Origin: Williamsia soli
GTDB lineage: Bacteria > Actinomycetota > Actinomycetes > Mycobacteriales > Mycobacteriaceae
Direction of reading: 5' to 3'
Length of the DNA: 64,000 nt
NCBI RefSeq assembly: GCF_017377795.1
Contig: NZ_JAFRDR010000001.1
Coordinates: forward strand, 949,369-1,013,368
Shown: positions 61,296 through 64,000 of the stretch, one piece after another
Layout of the letters: each line of letters starts with the position of its first letter
Position numbering within the stretch: the stretch's first letter is position 1
Translations under genes and position numbers: made by a program
Notes under the pieces: generated by a model
What the model saw: the letters and a program-made list of their open reading frames with translations, nothing else
What the model was told of the DNA's origin: nothing
Databases searched by the model: none

Positions 61296-61663
61296 CGAGT
61301 TCCGAGTCGGGCAAGGAGTTGGCCTGCGGCGATCGCGCCGGTCGCAACGAAGAGTGACCCGATGAGATACGCAACGGAGAGCCACACGTCGGTGGATGTT
61401 GTGGCAACAACGACGGCGACGCTCAGGGCGCCTAGTCCGCTGCAGAAGCCGAGCACGAACCAACGTAAATATGGTCGTCGGTACCAGCCCGTTTCCAGCG
61501 CGCCGAACAGCAAGCCTGAAATACTGATTGCGATCAGACTGACAACGAAATCGTGGCGAGGACCGGAATACCACTGGTCGAGCAACTGCCGTGCTCCGGC
61601 ACCGAAAGCACCTCCCGTTGCAGCGCAGACGAGTTCGATGCCGCGGAAGGCGCGCTGTGGCAT
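61292..61663 (-). CDS. crcB: FluC/CrcB fluoride channel subunit, first of pair
   Basis: 123 residues. Start 'IELVCAATGGAFGAGARQLLDQW' is the FluC G-G-x-x-G-x-x-x-R motif region. The usual Asn of 'LxNxxG' is Ser ('LIAISISGLLFG'), and the Phe-box turn is 'GFCSGLGALSVAV', without Thr-Thr-Phe. Forms a heterodimer with the next gene. Confidence 0.85.
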   Translation of the reverse strand: MPQRAFRGIELVCAATGGAFGAGARQLLDQWYSGPRHDFVVSLIAISISGLLFGALETGWYRRPYLRWFVLGFCSGLGALSVAVVVATTSTDVWLSVAYLIGSLFVATGAIAAGQLLARLGTR

Positions 61664-61756
61664 GCCGCCAGTTTATGTGCGTAAGTGTCGTCGAGCAGTC
61701 GACGGCGGTGGGGGATTGGTCACTCTCGTTGGTAACTCCACCTCCGTCAAGACGGA

Positions 61757-61783
61757 GACGGACCCCCGGGTCGGGGGTCCGTC
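61757..61783 (-). terminator. Terminator of the 61883 mini-gene
   Basis: A perfect 11-bp stem, GACGGACCCCC (61757-61767) with GGGGGTCCGTC (61773-61783), 5-base loop, 7 bases after the minus-strand stop. A second hairpin CTCCGTC-AA-GACGGAG (61742-61757) adjoins it. Confidence 0.85.
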
Positions 61784-61790
61784 GATACTT

Positions 61791-61883
61791 CTATCCGCCC
61801 GAGCTACCTGCAAACAGGCTGGTGACAACGAACTGGATGATCTGGCCGAAAACTTCAATGAACCCGAACAGCTCTGATGACAT
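61791..61883 (-). CDS. 30-residue acidic amphipathic mini-protein
   Basis: ATG 61883 to TAG 61791 on the minus strand, with GAGAGGA 6 bases upstream. Begins 'MSSELFGFIEVFGQIIQF' and ends 'FAGSSGG'. Two Glu, no Lys or Arg, no signal peptide. Followed by a perfect terminator, so it is an independent unit. Same class as the mini-genes at 50864 and 51134. Confidence 0.7.
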   Translation of the reverse strand: MSSELFGFIEVFGQIIQFVVTSLFAGSSGG

Positions 61884-62012
61884 ATGCGATCCTCTCGAGG
61901 CTTCCGAATACAACGGACGGGACTTTAGTCCGACCGCTTTTCAGAATGCCTCATCAAAAATTGGGGTGAAGCTTTTTCAGATAATCCCAAGCTGGCCGCT
62001 TAGACGGAGGGA

Positions 62013-62759
62013 TCAGTTGGGAAAAGTGGACCTGAGCGTTGATTCCGGCCGCAGGGTGCCGTCAGGGTCGGTGACGAAGGCGCCTGGGCAACCGCCAGAG
62101 AGCGAAGAGCTGACGGCGGCCCATACCAGCGGGTTGTAGGGTGCTGCTCCGTGATCGAAGCGGCCATTCAGACCTGGTACACCCGGTATCGCCGAGAGCC
62201 GACACTGCGCTCCATCCAACCGGCCGTCGCTGTACTCGCGCTCGTTGCGAATCGCGTAGTAGCGGGTAGGCCCAGGGGTATCGCGCCCAGCGTTGAGCGT
62301 CTGCATGAACTTAGAGCCCATACACACTTGACGGGCAATATCGCCTGAACAGCCCGGCGCGACGCCATATTGCGGGGTGCCGATGGCCACGTAGTTGTCG
62401 ACGTGCTCAGTACCTCCCAAGACCTTGAGGTAGTACCGCGACGACAGTCCGCCGACGCTGTGTCCGATCAGAGACAACGCGCTGCCAGGTTGACGTCCGC
62501 GGATTCCATCGACGGTGGACGCGATGTCGTGCGCGTCGCCTATGAGGTCGGTGCCGGCAAGACCCAGCACGCGAGTCTGGAAACCCTGAATCCCAAGTGC
62601 CTGCGCGAGAAGTTGGTATGTTTCCGGGCTTTGGCCCTGGCCGGGCACAATGATCGCGACCCGCGCAGGTGGAGCAGCTGCAGCAGGTGGAGCCACCGAT
62701 AGTGCTACTGCGATCGATGAAATTCCTATTAAGACCCTGGTTGTCAGTCTCGTGTGCAT
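62013..62759 (-). CDS. Secreted lipase/esterase (alpha/beta hydrolase)
   Basis: 248 residues. Signal peptide ending about 'AAAAP' (residue 29). Strand 'VAIIVPGQGQSPETYQ', nucleophile Ser101 in 'SLIGHSVGGLSSRYYL' (G-H-S-V-G), and 'IGTPQYG' after it. The catalytic His is likely in 'FDHGAAPYN'. Four Cys suggest disulfides. LipA/class-2 lipase-like; substrate unknown. Confidence 0.88.
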   Translation of the reverse strand: MHTRLTTRVLIGISSIAVALSVAPPAAAAPPARVAIIVPGQGQSPETYQLLAQALGIQGFQTRVLGLAGTDLIGDAHDIASTVDGIRGRQPGSALSLIGHSVGGLSSRYYLKVLGGTEHVDNYVAIGTPQYGVAPGCSGDIARQVCMGSKFMQTLNAGRDTPGPTRYYAIRNEREYSDGRLDGAQCRLSAIPGVPGLNGRFDHGAAPYNPLVWAAVSSSLSGGCPGAFVTDPDGTLRPESTLRSTFPN

Positions 62760-62914
62760 CTGTCGATTAGAACGTGTCGGTGTAAAGAACGGATTACCGG
62801 GACCCTAAGTTGCGGTGTGGTGAGCATTAGAACGAGTGTGGTCGCAACAAGTATGCGACGCCGCAAGAATCGATGGCCTGTGCTGCCCCGCGCTCTGCGG
62901 CAATTTCTGATCTG

Positions 62915-64000
<1,086 letters not shown>

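Overview
The window is high-GC actinobacterial DNA from a mycolic-acid organism of the order Mycobacteriales. Gordonia, Williamsia or Rhodococcus-like genera fit best; the species cannot be named from the sequence. Evidence: an antigen-85/Cmt-type mycolyltransferase (59254-60297), a DUF222/HNH protein of the 13E12 type, rhamnose precursor genes, a paired FluC, and many GTG starts with translationally coupled stops and starts. I see no rRNA, tRNA, integrase, transposase or CRISPR array.

Layout. 1-6.7 kb: a very large protein of unknown function, open at the left edge, followed by a tyrosinase with a peptidoglycan-binding-like head and a 23-proline linker, then a DUF2182 membrane protein. 6.8-10 kb: a secreted protein, a hemerythrin, a membrane-anchored actin/Hsp70-fold-like protein, and a scar where a decayed TetR gene is fused to the tail of a decayed SGNH hydrolase. 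10-22.6 kb: a sulfur-scavenging island (SfnG-like monooxygenase and MetY on the minus strand; alpha/beta hydrolase, MocR regulator, two NtaA/DszA-type flavin monooxygenases and a complete Dpp/Opp-type ABC importer on the plus strand). 22.7-25.7 kb: a coupled response regulator, histidine kinase and kinase-like membrane protein. 26.2-26.8 kb: an hsp20 gene with a CIRCE operator and a strong terminator. 27-38.7 kb: mostly small membrane proteins, lipoproteins and proteins of unknown function, including a PQQ-type beta-propeller and an HxlR regulator with a palindromic operator.

39.4-46 kb is the most distinctive region. An ice-binding-fold (DUF3494) surface protein with 16 TTTTDE repeats overlaps a class F sortase. 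After a gap carrying a near-perfect palindrome comes a five-gene coupled operon of three TasA/CalY-like proteins with SipW-type signal peptides and two SipW-type signal peptidases. The last peptidase appears fused to its own substrate-like extracellular domain. This looks like a dedicated surface-fibre or adhesin export and assembly locus.

46-50.7 kb: a STAS anti-sigma antagonist, a GAF-EAL protein, a DUF222/HNH protein and a low-molecular-weight tyrosine phosphatase. 51.3-56.7 kb: a five-gene coupled minus-strand exopolysaccharide operon (nucleotide-sugar dehydrogenase, HAS/PgaC-type synthase, 35-residue membrane microprotein, PgaB-like deacetylase, lipoprotein). 57-64 kb: two convergent copies of a small 'MWW' membrane protein, mycolyltransferase, YdcF protein, FluC pair, lipase, RmlA and the start of RmlB.

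Four very short open frames (22-33 codons) at 29118, 50864, 51134 and 61883(-) have their own Shine-Dalgarno sites. Each is followed closely by a stem-loop, which looks like a factor-independent terminator in three cases. Three encode acidic amphipathic peptides with no Lys or Arg, reminiscent of the leaderless PorA/PorH channel peptides of corynebacteria. Such genes are usually missed by annotation.
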